A stretch of DNA of 64,000 nt, from positions 3,100,001 through 3,164,000 of the forward strand of contig NZ_JATACI010000002.1 of assembly GCF_037892195.1 (NCBI RefSeq), in the 5' to 3' direction. This document shows, in pieces, positions 55,230 through 64,000 of this stretch; positions within the stretch are counted from its first letter, which is position 1; the number at the start of each line of letters is the position of its first letter. Made by a program: the position numbers and the translations under genes. Under the pieces are notes generated by a model. That model had not been told where the DNA came from and searched no databases. It saw only the letters and a list, made by a program, of their open reading frames with translations. The stretch comes from Yoonia sp. GPGPB17 (GTDB taxonomy: Bacteria > Pseudomonadota > Alphaproteobacteria > Rhodobacterales > Rhodobacteraceae).

Positions 55230-56056
55230 GGCCGTTTCTGCGACGGTTTGCCTGCCTGCTGGCTCTGTGCTGGCTGGCAGCATGTGCACAACAGTTTGAC
55301 CCAGACCAACAGTTGACCTTCGAGGCACCCACACGGGCCAGCGTGCCCGGCGTGCCACTGATCCAGCAAGAGGCCTTCTATTGCGGCCCGACGTCCATCG
55401 CCATGGTGATGCAATGGGCTGGGTCCGATATCACACAAGAGGATGTCGCAGCACTGGCTTTCAGCCCCGGCGCAGGTGGCACCTATCTGGCGGACATGAT
55501 TGGCAGCAGCCGCAGACTTGGGCAGCTTGCCGTTGAGATCAACGACTTTGATCAGTTGTTGTCCGAAGTTACAGCAGGGCATCCCGTTATCGTTTTTCAG
55601 AACCTTGGCCTCGGGGTTCTGCCGGTTTGGCACTACGGCGTCGTGACCGGCTATGATTTTGAGAAAGACGAGATTTATCTCAACTCTGGCCAGTTGGATC
55701 AAATGGTGATGGCCTTCGCCGTCTTTGAACGCACATGGCGGCGGGGTGACTATTGGGGGCTGGTCGTTCTGCCACCTGATCAGTTACCGGTCAGTACGTC
55801 CGAAACAGTTATATTGTCTGCCGCAGCCGCATTGGAACGGGTTCAGCAATATCAAGCGGCGGCAACTCTGTATGAAACGGGTGCCGCGCGGTGGCCTGAG
55901 AACTGGCTCTGGCAGTTTGGTCTGGGCAATGCGCGCTATGCCATGGGCGACCTGCGCGGCGCGCGAAGTGCGCTTCGAAGGGCCCGGTCGCTTGATCCAA
56001 CTATTCCAGAGGTGCGCGTCAATCTGACCTTTGTGGAAAGCGAAATAGCGGGCTAG
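55217..56056 (+). CDS. PA2778-family C39-like cysteine peptidase lipoprotein with TPR
   Basis: A 279-residue exported lipoprotein (GTG start at 55217; lipobox LAAC near residue 22). A papain-like C39 domain follows, with the nucleophile Cys in QEAFYCGPTSIAMVMQWAG (about residue 55) and the catalytic His in LPVWHYGVVTGYDFEKDEIYLNSG (about residue 138). A C-terminal TPR stretch (LERVQQYQAAATLYETGAARWPENWLWQFGLGNARYAMGDLRGARSALRRA) completes it. C39 enzymes normally trim peptide leaders after GG; the neighbouring PA2779-type protein is a natural candidate substrate. Confidence 0.88.
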   Translation: MRALGPFLRRFACLLALCWLAACAQQFDPDQQLTFEAPTRASVPGVPLIQQEAFYCGPTSIAMVMQWAGSDITQEDVAALAFSPGAGGTYLADMIGSSRRLGQLAVEINDFDQLLSEVTAGHPVIVFQNLGLGVLPVWHYGVVTGYDFEKDEIYLNSGQLDQMVMAFAVFERTWRRGDYWGLVVLPPDQLPVSTSETVILSAAAALERVQQYQAAATLYETGAARWPENWLWQFGLGNARYAMGDLRGARSALRRARSLDPTIPEVRVNLTFVESEIAG

Positions 56057-56191
56057 GTGCCACCCAACCGAAACGTCTGTCACCCATCGGAAATTCGGCA
56101 TGGCGCAAATGCATCGCTGGCGGTCGCCCACGGCCTTTCGGCAAATCGGCGCAAGTGCTGTATTATCAGCAACGCACCCCGGAGAATCCCT

Positions 56192-58961
56192 ATGTCAGAC
56201 CGCATTACCTTTACGCTTGATGGTCAGTCTGTGACCGCCGCCCCCGGTGAGACGATTTGGGAAGTCGCCAATGGACGCGGCCTTGTGATCCCGCATCTGT
56301 GCCACAAGCCTGCACCCGGCTATCGTTCCGATGGTAATTGCCGCGCATGTATGGTTGCGATTGAGGGCGAGCGCACATTGGCTGCCAGCTGCATCCGGGA
56401 ACCCTCCGAAGGTATGATCGTGACCACCGACCAGCCCCGCGAAAAGCAAGCGCGCAAGATGGTGATGGAACTGTTGGTCGCGGACCAGCCAGCGCAAGAA
56501 GTTGCCCATGACAAATCCTCGCATTTGTGGGACATGGCAGTGACGCAAGACGTGAGCGAAAGCCGCTTTCCGCAGAAAGAACCCGATCATATCCCGCTGC
56601 TCGACGACAGCCACGTCGCGATGTCCGTCAACCTTGATGCCTGTATTCAATGCGGCCTTTGCGTACGTGCTTGCCGTGAAGTGCAGGTGAACGACGTTAT
56701 TGGCATGGCTAAGCCGTGGTGGCACGGCCTATCCGGTGTTCGACATGGACGATCCTATGGGCGCATCTTCTTGCGTGGCTTGTGGTGAATGTGTGCAGGC
56801 GTGTCCGACGGGGGCTTTGCTGCCCGCGACAGTCACCGACGAAAACCAGATGGGTGACAGCAAGGACTACGACAAAGAGGTCGAAAGCGTCTGCCCGTTC
56901 TGCGGCGTCGGCTGTCAGGTGTCGCTCAAGATCAAGGACAATAAGGTCAAATTTGTCGAAGGGATCAACGGCCCCGCAAACGAGGGGCGGCTTTGTGTGA
57001 AAGGACGCTTTGGCTTTGACTACATTCACCATGATCACCGGCTAACCAAGCCACTGATCCGGCGCGATGATGCCCCGGCAAAGGGTCTGAACGTGGACCC
57101 GGCCAACTGGCAAACCCACTTCCGCGAAGCGACATGGGACGAGGCGCTGGACGTGGCAGCGAACGGCATGAAAGAGATTGGCGGCACGGGCGTTGCAGGC
57201 TTTGGTTCGGCCAAATGCACGAATGAAGAAGCCTATCTGTTCCAAAAGCTAATCCGCCAAGGCTTTGGCCATAACAACGTCGACCACTGCACGCGACTAT
57301 GCCACGCCTCATCCGTCGCAGCGCTGATGGAGAACGTGGGCTCGGGTGCCGTGACCGCGACCTTTAACGAGATCGAAAACGCTGATGTCGCCATTGTTAT
57401 CGGCGCCAACCCCGTCGAGAACCATCCCGTCGCCGCGACCTATTTCAAGCAATTCACAAAACGCGGTGGCAAGCTGATCGTGATGGACCCGCGCGGCGTG
57501 GGACTGCGCCGCTTTGCATCGCATATGCTGCAATTCCGTCCTGGCGCGGATGTGTCAATGCTCAATGCAATCATGCATACGATTGTCGAGGAAAACCTCT
57601 ACGACCAGCAGTATATCGAAGCCTACACCGAGAATTGGGAAGCCGAGAAAGCGCATCTTGCGGACTTCGCCCCTGAGAAGATGGAAGGCATCTGCGGCAT
57701 CCCGGCAGAGACCCTCCGCGATGTAGCGCGCACCTTCGCGGGTGCCAAGGCCGCGATGATTTTCTGGGGTATGGGCGTCAGCCAGCACATTCACGGCACC
57801 GATAACTCGCGCTGCTTGATCAGCCTCGCGCTGATGACGGGGCAAGTGGGTCGCCCGGGCGCTGGCCTGCACCCGCTGCGGGGGCAGAACAACGTGCAGG
57901 GTGCCTCTGATGCCGGTCTGATCCCGATGTTCCTGCCAGACTACCAGCCTGTAGGCGATGATGGGGTGCGATCTGCGTTCCAAGAGATTTGGGAAGAAGG
58001 CTCGATTGACCCTAACAAGGGCCTGACAGTCACTGAAATCCTCGACGCTGTGCATGCGGGCGACATCCAAGGGATGTACATTCTGGGCGAAAATCCCGCG
58101 ATGTCAGACCCTGATGTCGAACATGCGCGTGATGCGCTGGCAAAGCTCAAGCATCTTGTGGTGCAGGATATTTTCATCACAGAAACGGCCAACTTCGCCG
58201 ATGTGATCCTGCCTGCTTCAGCCTTTGCCGAGAAATCCGGCACGGTGACGAATACCAACCGTCAGGTCCAGATGGGCCGTCCAGCGGTGCCACCACCGGG
58301 CAATGCGAAGGAAGATTGGTGGATCACGACAGAACTGGCCAAACGGCTGGGCCTGAATTGGGCTTACACGCATCCAAGCGAAGTCTTTGGCGAGATGGCC
58401 CTGTCGATGAAATCGCTCAGCAACATCACCTGGGATCGTCTGGAGGACCAGAATGCGGTGACCTACCCGTCACTCTCGCCCGAAGACCCCGGCCAGCCTA
58501 TCGTCTTCGGGGATGGCTTCCCGCGCGAAAATGGACGCGCCAAGTTTACACCCGCAAGCGTGATCGCACCTGATGAAACGCCAGATGCGGACTACCCGAT
58601 GATCCTGACCACCGGGCGGCAGTTGGAGCACTGGCACACGGGTTCCATGACCCGCAGGTCCAAAGTGCTGGACGCGGTCGAGCCAGAAGCAAACTGTTCA
58701 CTGCACCCCTCAACCCTGCGCAAGCTGGGGGTCGAGCCGGGTGGTTTGGTCAAGCTCTCTACCCGGCGTGGCAGCATCGTCATTATGGCGCGCGAGGATC
58801 GGGCTGTGGCCCCGGACATGGTCTTCGTCCCCTTTGCCTATGTCGAAGCGGCAGCGAATATCCTGACCAATCCGGCGGTCGATCCCTACGGCAAAATCCC
58901 TGAGTTTAAGTTCTCGGCGGTGAAAGTCGAAAAGGCGGTCAACCCCGTTGCGGCGGAATAG
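56192..58961 (+). CDS. fdhA: Formate dehydrogenase alpha subunit (frameshifted)
   Basis: A molybdenum/tungsten oxidoreductase of 922 residues after correction. It starts at ATG 56192 (MSDRITFTLDGQSVTAAPGETIWEVANGRGLVIPHLC, 2Fe-2S domain). Cys-rich cluster motifs follow (DACIQCGLCVRACREVQVN and SSCVACGECVQACPTGALLP). Between them one surplus base at AA 56711-56712 breaks the frame. The catalytic domain has VCPFCGVGCQV and the active-site Cys region HCTRLCHASSVAAL, then the molybdopterin-dinucleotide domain. No beta or gamma subunit gene is adjacent, so the electron acceptor is not evident here. Confidence 0.92.
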
Positions 58962-59087
58962 GAAACCCGCGCATCATCCGCCGGTTTATGCCGCGCTATT
59001 GAATAGCAGCGGCCCGCTGGCCTAGCGTCTTTGGTGCGCGACGTCGTTTTCATGACGGCGCGCAAGAATAACCAAAGGAGACGCGCC

Positions 59088-60557
59088 ATGCGCAAACTGA
59101 CCCTCATCGCTGCCTTAACGGGCCTTGCATTGCCAGCCTTCGCAGATGATGCGGCCCTTTTGATGGGCGTGTCGCGGTATGAAGAGTTACGGCGGGTCAG
59201 CAACGGCTTGGATGTGTTGAATCCGGCGGATGCTCTGCGCGATGCGGGCTATGCCGTCAGCACATTGTCCAACGGGTCGGCGGATGACATGGACCGCTTG
59301 CTGAACCGTTTTGCGGCCGAGGCAACCGACGCAGAGCGCCTGATTGTCGGATTGGCGGGGCGGTTTGTCACGGATGGATCGCGCAGTTGGTTTCTGGCAG
59401 AGGATACCAACCGCCCGTCCCCCTTTGGATTGGACAATGCGGTTTCCATCGAGACGGTCATGAATGTGCTGGCGCAAGCGCCGGGACAGGCAATTTTGAT
59501 TCTGGGGTATGATCAGAATGCGGATGCCACGATTGGCTCCTATCTGCGTGAAGGTGTCGGCGCGCTTAATGTGCCGCAGGGTGTCACCGTGCTTTATGGT
59601 GAGCCTAACATGACCGATGGCGTGGTTTTGGATGCGGTGACTGAACCGGGAGGCGACGTGATGGCGTTCGTCCGCAACAGTCGCCGCCTGAACGCGACGG
59701 GTTATGTGCCACAGAGCCTTGTCATGCAGTCTGAGGACTCCGAGGTTGCCCCGCGATTACCGACCATTGATCCCAGCCTGCGGGCTTGGACGCTTGCTCA
59801 AGACAGGGACACGGCGGACGCGTACCGGGACTTTATCTTTGATAACCCGGGCAGCCCTTATGTGACCGAGGCGCGGCGCAGGTTGGACCAGATCGAGCGT
59901 GATCCGGTCAGGCTTGCTGAAATTGAAGAAGACGGGTTGAATCTGACGCGCAATGAACGCCGGACGATCCAGCGCAACCTGACATTGCTTGATTTCAGTA
60001 CCCGTGGGGTTGATGGTATCTTTGGCCCCGGATCACGTGGAGCAATCCGTAACTGGCAGCAGAACAACGGCTTTGCACAGACCTCTTTTCTGACAACCGA
60101 GCAGATCAATCGCATTGACGCTCAGGCAGGCCGCCGCGCGGCTGAAATTGAAGCCGAAGAAGAACGGGCGCGTGAAGAGGCGCTGGCACTGGACCGCGAC
60201 TATTGGGAAGAAACCGGGGCACGTGGGACCCGGGCTGGCTATCGCGCCTACCTTGATCGGTATCCCGAAGGTATCTTTGCCAATGAGGCGCTCAGTAATC
60301 TTGCTGAGACGCAAGAAGCAGACAATGAAGAAGCCCGCGCGCGCGAGCAGGCGTTGAATATCAATCCGGTCCTAAGGCGTTTAATTGAAGACCGCCTGCA
60401 GAAACTGGGGTTTAATCCGGGTCGCGTAGATGGACGGTTTGACAGCGATACGCGCCGCGCGATTGGCCGGTATCAGCGACAGGGCAATCTGACCGCGACC
60501 GGCTATCTGGATCAGGCCACGCTTGCCCGGCTTTTGGCGGATACGTTCGGGCGATAG
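59088..60557 (+). CDS. Secreted caspase-fold and peptidoglycan-binding protein
   Basis: A 489-residue exported protein (ATG 59088; signal MRKLTLIAALTGLALPAFA). Residues ~20-220 follow a caspase/C14 fold (AALLMGVSRYEELRRVSNGLDVLNPADALRDAGYAVSTL). The expected catalytic His and Cys are not recognisable (LIVGLAGRFVTDGSRSWFLA and ILILGYDQNADATIG take their places). Two peptidoglycan-binding-type repeats follow: VDGIFGPGSRGAIRNWQQNNGF (about residues 305-326) and NPGRVDGRFDSDTRRAIGRYQRQG (about residues 442-465). A coiled-coil linker lies between them. It looks like a pseudoenzyme docked on the cell wall. Confidence 0.85.
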   Translation: MRKLTLIAALTGLALPAFADDAALLMGVSRYEELRRVSNGLDVLNPADALRDAGYAVSTLSNGSADDMDRLLNRFAAEATDAERLIVGLAGRFVTDGSRSWFLAEDTNRPSPFGLDNAVSIETVMNVLAQAPGQAILILGYDQNADATIGSYLREGVGALNVPQGVTVLYGEPNMTDGVVLDAVTEPGGDVMAFVRNSRRLNATGYVPQSLVMQSEDSEVAPRLPTIDPSLRAWTLAQDRDTADAYRDFIFDNPGSPYVTEARRRLDQIERDPVRLAEIEEDGLNLTRNERRTIQRNLTLLDFSTRGVDGIFGPGSRGAIRNWQQNNGFAQTSFLTTEQINRIDAQAGRRAAEIEAEEERAREEALALDRDYWEETGARGTRAGYRAYLDRYPEGIFANEALSNLAETQEADNEEARAREQALNINPVLRRLIEDRLQKLGFNPGRVDGRFDSDTRRAIGRYQRQGNLTATGYLDQATLARLLADTFGR

Positions 60558-60601
60558 CGGGTATTGAAGTGCCGGGCCGTTATCAGGCGCGCCGCCCGAC
60601 G

Positions 60602-61513
60602 TTATGGCGGTGTGGCGACTGGCACTTCGTAGCGTAAGTGGATGTCTTCGCCTGCGACACCAAGCGTTACGATCAGATCCCACCAGCGGTTGGGTTCGGC
60701 GTCTTCGATCCATGCAGTTTCCGGACTGCCAGAAGGAATATCAACACGTAGATTTGCAATGAAATGCCCAGTATCATCGACGCGAACGTCCGCTTGGTAA
60801 GCGCATTTGCGATCCACCACCGTTTTGAAATTCACGCCATCTGTTTCTTCTTCTCTGATGACCGTGATGTGCTCGAGATGTACTTGCACATGATCCGCGT
60901 GACGTCGGTCGGTGCAAACCAACCGAGCCGACAATGCGGAACCCGTCCAGGCCGGACGGCTGTCCAGAATGAGTGAGATACCTCTTTCAAAGCGAAGTGT
61001 TTTCCATGCGCGGTGTGTCTGACGCCCAAAGTAGATTGCAGCCACAACCGGTATGACCCCTAGGAGCGTCCAAAAATTACCGCTGGGCAGCTTGTCGATG
61101 ATTTGTGCCACACCCATCAAGCCAAACATTGCAAGTATGACAAAGAAGGCCAAAGTGCCCCAAAGGCTTGTCTTGCTGCGTGATGGGATAATGTCCGTCT
61201 GCCACCGCGCATCCCACATCCAAGGTTGATCAGGATGGGTGCCCATGGCTTTGACGCGGAATTTTTCCTCGCGATAGCCTGACAGGCAGAAACTCAGCAC
61301 ACCGGCAAAAATGATGCCGAAGAGTGTGATGAAGGGAAATACCCACCAGTTGAACGGTTGCTGCGCAATCGCAAAGCACATGATTGCTATCAGACACAGT
61401 GTGCCGGTCGCGATGATGAGGTTGGTTCTATTTTGCAGTGGGTGGTTTGTGCTTCGGGTCGTCTGTTGATGCAAGAAGCCATAAAAAATGGTGCTGATGG
61501 ATCGGGTGCCCAC
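60602..61513 (-). CDS. Hypothetical membrane protein, four predicted segments
   Basis: I do not recognise the family with certainty; the layout recalls DUF3592-type proteins. The 303-residue product has hydrophobic segments at about residues 32-50, 54-75, 117-138 and 145-162. A C-terminal beta-rich soluble domain follows (YQADVRVDDTGHFIANLRVDIPSGSPETAWIEDAEPNRWWDLIVTLG) with a conserved-looking Trp pair. The start is a GTG at 61513 that lies inside the inverted repeat 61502-61528; a later start is possible. Confidence 0.75.
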   Translation of the reverse strand: MGTRSISTIFYGFLHQQTTRSTNHPLQNRTNLIIATGTLCLIAIMCFAIAQQPFNWWVFPFITLFGIIFAGVLSFCLSGYREEKFRVKAMGTHPDQPWMWDARWQTDIIPSRSKTSLWGTLAFFVILAMFGLMGVAQIIDKLPSGNFWTLLGVIPVVAAIYFGRQTHRAWKTLRFERGISLILDSRPAWTGSALSARLVCTDRRHADHVQVHLEHITVIREEETDGVNFKTVVDRKCAYQADVRVDDTGHFIANLRVDIPSGSPETAWIEDAEPNRWWDLIVTLGVAGEDIHLRYEVPVATPP

Positions 61514-61528
61514 AATCGGGGCACCCGA
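61502..61528 (-). terminator. Hairpin between the 61.5-62.7 kb gene and the 60.6 kb gene
   Basis: TCGGGTGCC and GGCACCCGA form a perfect nine-bp stem around a nine-base loop, ten bases after the stop at 61538. No T-run follows on the minus strand, so termination is possible but not sure. Confidence 0.4.
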
Positions 61529-61537
61529 CAGCGTTAC

Positions 61538-62736
61538 TTATTGCGCGCGGACATAGCGTTCGGCCAGGAGGCGAATAAATCCTTGCCCACCATCATATTG
61601 GCGCACGCCGATGATGTATGTACCGGCTTGCAGGCGTACCGCGATCAGGCTGTCCAGCCCGTCGCCATAGTCGTCGTTTTGTCCAACCTGACGGCCCAGA
61701 TCATCATAGACGACAAGCCATGGGTCACTGTTGCCATTGGCAATTGCCTCGACAACCAGCAGGCTTAAGCATCGTCAAGTTCAATGCTGTACCATGTCAC
61801 ATCTTCGGTCGACTGAACGTCCTGGCGGATACGTGATGTGAGTGTACCCAAATCGGTAACTGGCACGCTGCCATCAAGCGGTGGGGCCGCTTCGCCACGG
61901 GCATAAAGACTGCGCAGGGCCTCTTCGGCATCATATTCGCTGATACTGACCGTGATGGGGAGGCTGTCATCATTCAGAGAGGTCACCGCAAGGCAATAGG
62001 TGCCCGCAGCCAGCCCATCAGTGAAATCGAGACGTGAGTTCAGCCCATCATAATCGTCGTTTTCGTCGATATAGACCTCACCCGGTCCATAAAGTGTGAT
62101 GACTGGATCGGCAGATTCGTTTTCTGCGACAATGGTGATGGGGGTCTGATCCTCAAGCGTAAAGCTCCAGTAGGGGGTATCATCGACAGAAGCTGAAACG
62201 CTGTTGCCGAGCGCACCAAAAGGTGCCGCACTCTCACAGCTGCCTGCGGGGCCGCTGCTGCCACCGGTATCAATACCGTCTGTTAGAGGTTCCTGCTCCT
62301 GCCGTCCGATGCGGACGAATGCGGTCATGGGGCCGCCATCATAACTGCGCATCGACATGCAGTAGGTGCCAGCCTCCAACGTGGTTTCGGCCCGGGATGC
62401 CGCATTGCCGCCCGAGTCGTCGTCGGACAGGATGATGCCGCCCGCACTGTCGAGCAGATCAATAATGGGGTCACCGGAACCGCGCCCTGCCGCCTCGATC
62501 CTGACATCTGTGGGTGCGCTGAGGGTGAACAGTGACACGTATTCATTCCCACCAAGAACCAGCGCCATCTGTTCGCGGTAGACATCAGCGGTCGTGATGT
62601 CAGAGCTGACCTCATCGCCGCCAATCCACTGACCGTTGTTGCCAGAGCCGCCACAGATGTCCTGAGCCAAGGCGGGGGCGGCAGCGCCTAGCATCAGTGT
62701 CGCAAAAGCGGTTGTCTTAAGGGTGAAGCGGGTCAT
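61538..62736 (-). CDS. Secreted protein with pre-peptidase-like beta domains (frameshifted)
   Basis: An exported protein of about 399 residues after correction, starting at ATG 62736 (MTRFTLKTTAFATLMLGAAAPALA). Three repeats of a PPC-like beta-sandwich are visible: DPIIDLLDSAGGIILSDDDSGGNAASRAETTLEAGTYCMSM, DPVITLYGPGEVYIDENDDYDGLNSRLDFTDGLAAGTYCLAV, and, in another frame, DPWLVVYDDLGRQVGQNDDYGDGLDSLIAVRLQAGTYIGV ending RYVRAQ. A missing base near 61764-61767 separates the last repeat. Asp-rich loops suggest calcium binding. It carries no enzymatic domain. Confidence 0.85.
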
Positions 62737-62857
62737 GGGGCACAGTCCTTTGTCGTTGCACATGATCTATTGGGAGCAGGGTAGCGTGACTGTGACAAGA
62801 ATGGCTAGGGCTGATCGGCGAAAGTCGGAAAAACCCGACCTTTCCGTATTTCCGGGG

Positions 62858-64000
62858 TTAACCGAAACGCGCGTTCCACAAAGGAATGCGTGCGGCATCA
62901 CGCGCGTTGTAGTCGGCTATAGCGGTGTCAAGATCAGCACACTGATCAATGGGTTGATCCCGTCCGATGCGGGCCATTTGCTGTGTGTACCATGCCGTGA
63001 CCCCGCCCTCTGGCGGCTCTGTAAATCGAGGAAAGGAAACGGCTGACCCGTTGTTGTACCACCTCTGAGGCAAATCGGGGTCCAGAATGAATGCCCGTGC
63101 CAAGCCGATGACGTCTGCCGTGCCTTCTGTCAGGATGCTGGTAGCTTGTTCCAGTGTTTTGATGCCACCTGTCAGCATCAGTGGTTTTTTGGTCTTTGCG
63201 CGTGCGCCCTTACAGAAGACTTCAAAATATGGCCCCTTGCCGCCGCTATCTGAAGCGGACTTGGCACCCGGGAAATAGGTGCCACCACTAATGTCGATCA
63301 TATCAATGGCTGTCTGATCGAGCATGGCCACAACGTCGAGCGCTTCTGTTTCGGTAAAGCCGCCGTCCAACTGATCAGTCGCGTTCAGCTTGATGATGAC
63401 AGGAAAGCGGGGCCCAACGGCGTTGCGCACGGCCTCCAAGACCTCCAGCAACAGACATGCGCGATTTGGCAGGCTGCCGCCATAGGTGTCGGTGCGTTTG
63501 TTAAAGAGTGGCGATAGGAACTGGCTGAGCAGAAATCCATGAGCGGCATGGATTTGAACACCGCCAAATCCAACCTGTTTTGCCATATGCGCTGTCCGAG
63601 CGAACTGCGCGGGCAGGGCCGCGATCTCTTCCAAAGTCAGCGCGGCGCATGTCAGCCCGGGCAATGACAATGCGCTTGGCCCCTTGGGTGTGCCGATCGG
63701 AGGATGGGTCATTGCACCCGCATGACCAAGCTGTGCGAAAAGTAAGGCACCGTTTTGTGATCCGCTTTGGGTCAGTGCGCGCAATCTCGCGGTGTCCGAT
63801 TGCGCATCAAGGACCAGGTTGCCGGGTTTCTCTGCAGCATGCGGGTTGCCTTGAACCTCACCAACGATACTAAGAGCGACGCCACCCGCAGCCCAACGAC
63901 CATAGAGCTGGATTTGTTCGTCCGTTGGGTCGCCCCGGCCGTCGCCAAGTGAATCCGACATTGCCGATTTAGCGAGGCGGTTTTTGATCGACACGCCGCA
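62858..64000 (-). CDS. NADH:flavin oxidoreductase, old yellow enzyme family (5' partial)
   Basis: The gene runs off the right end of the window; the visible 380 residues begin CGVSIKNRLAKSAMSDSLGDGRGDP, whose homologues have about 20 more residues before it. It is an FMN-dependent TIM-barrel ene-reductase. Substrate and flavin motifs are AQLGHAGAMTHPP, GFGGVQIHAAHGFLLSQFLSPLFNKRTDTYGGSLPNR and KKPLMLTGGIKTLEQATSILTEGTADVIGLARAFILDPDLPQ. It is likely to reduce activated alkenes; the physiological substrate is unknown. Confidence 0.93.
   Translation of the reverse strand, partial: CGVSIKNRLAKSAMSDSLGDGRGDPTDEQIQLYGRWAAGGVALSIVGEVQGNPHAAEKPGNLVLDAQSDTARLRALTQSGSQNGALLFAQLGHAGAMTHPPIGTPKGPSALSLPGLTCAALTLEEIAALPAQFARTAHMAKQVGFGGVQIHAAHGFLLSQFLSPLFNKRTDTYGGSLPNRACLLLEVLEAVRNAVGPRFPVIIKLNATDQLDGGFTETEALDVVAMLDQTAIDMIDISGGTYFPGAKSASDSGGKGPYFEVFCKGARAKTKKPLMLTGGIKTLEQATSILTEGTADVIGLARAFILDPDLPQRWYNNGSAVSFPRFTEPPEGGVTAWYTQQMARIGRDQPIDQCADLDTAIADYNARDAARIPLWNARFG

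Noticed and set aside
1..64000. tRNA, rRNA or CRISPR arrays
   Set aside because: No cloverleaf-type sequences, rRNA segments or regularly spaced direct repeats were noticed on reading either strand.

Overview
The window looks like chromosomal DNA of a marine Rhodobacterales alphaproteobacterium (Roseobacter type). The grounds are the gene order of the flagellar cluster (flgL-flgI | fliP-fliN-fliH-fliF | fliL...motA...flhA-fliR-flhB | flgH-flgA-flgG-flgF-fliQ-fliE-flgC-flgB | fliI | DUF1217-flbT-flaF-flagellin | fliK-flgD), the alphaproteobacterial regulators FlbT and FlaF, and the linked block ubiB-ubiE / mutM / enoyl-CoA hydratase / rpsT / dnaA / dnaN / recF / gyrB. The genus cannot be settled from the sequence alone.

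Layout. Bases 1-27.6 kb form an almost uninterrupted flagellar gene cluster: rod, ring and hook parts, the FliPQR/FlhAB export gate, the FliH/FliI ATPase unit, the MotA stator with its MotE-type partner, the flagellin and its post-transcriptional regulators. One degraded IS630-family element (2215-3267) sits exactly at the stop codon of fliP and recreates the stop. Bases 27.6-33.3 kb carry ubiquinone genes (ubiB, ubiE), DNA repair (mutM), a crotonase, a secreted PilJ-like protein and ribosomal protein S20 with a clear terminator. Bases 33.9-41.1 kb hold dnaA, dnaN, recF, a VOC protein, a LysE exporter and gyrB. Bases 41-64 kb are mixed housekeeping and accessory genes: AbrB-type transporter, tRNA hydroxylase TrhO, YegD-like Hsp70, NAD salvage (pncA, pncB), an EamA exporter, a diguanylate cyclase, ribosome-rescue factor arfB preceded by a structured leader-like RNA, a queuosine-precursor transporter, a mepA/phytase-like/MFS run, a thioesterase, YggT, a PA2779/PA2778 membrane protein-cysteine peptidase pair, a large formate dehydrogenase alpha subunit, a caspase-fold/peptidoglycan-binding protein and an old-yellow-enzyme gene running off the end.

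An important caveat is that at least 16 genes carry a frameshift (fliH, fliR twice, flhB, flgA, fliI, fliK, flgD, ubiE, the lysE-like gene, the gene at 46 kb, pncB, arfB, yhhQ, mepA twice, fdhA, and the gene at 61.5-62.7 kb). Most fall at short homopolymers and several hit genes that should be essential. I read most of them as sequence errors and give the corrected gene spans, naming each break point.

Most unusual features: a roughly 150-base structured RNA region with an exceptionally strong ribosome-binding site, two tiny overlapping ORFs and a strong terminator, directly upstream of arfB (49.58-49.76 kb); the IS630 insertion at the fliP stop codon; a caspase-like domain without recognisable catalytic residues fused to peptidoglycan-binding domains (59.1-60.6 kb); and the PA2779/PA2778 pair (54.8-56.1 kb).
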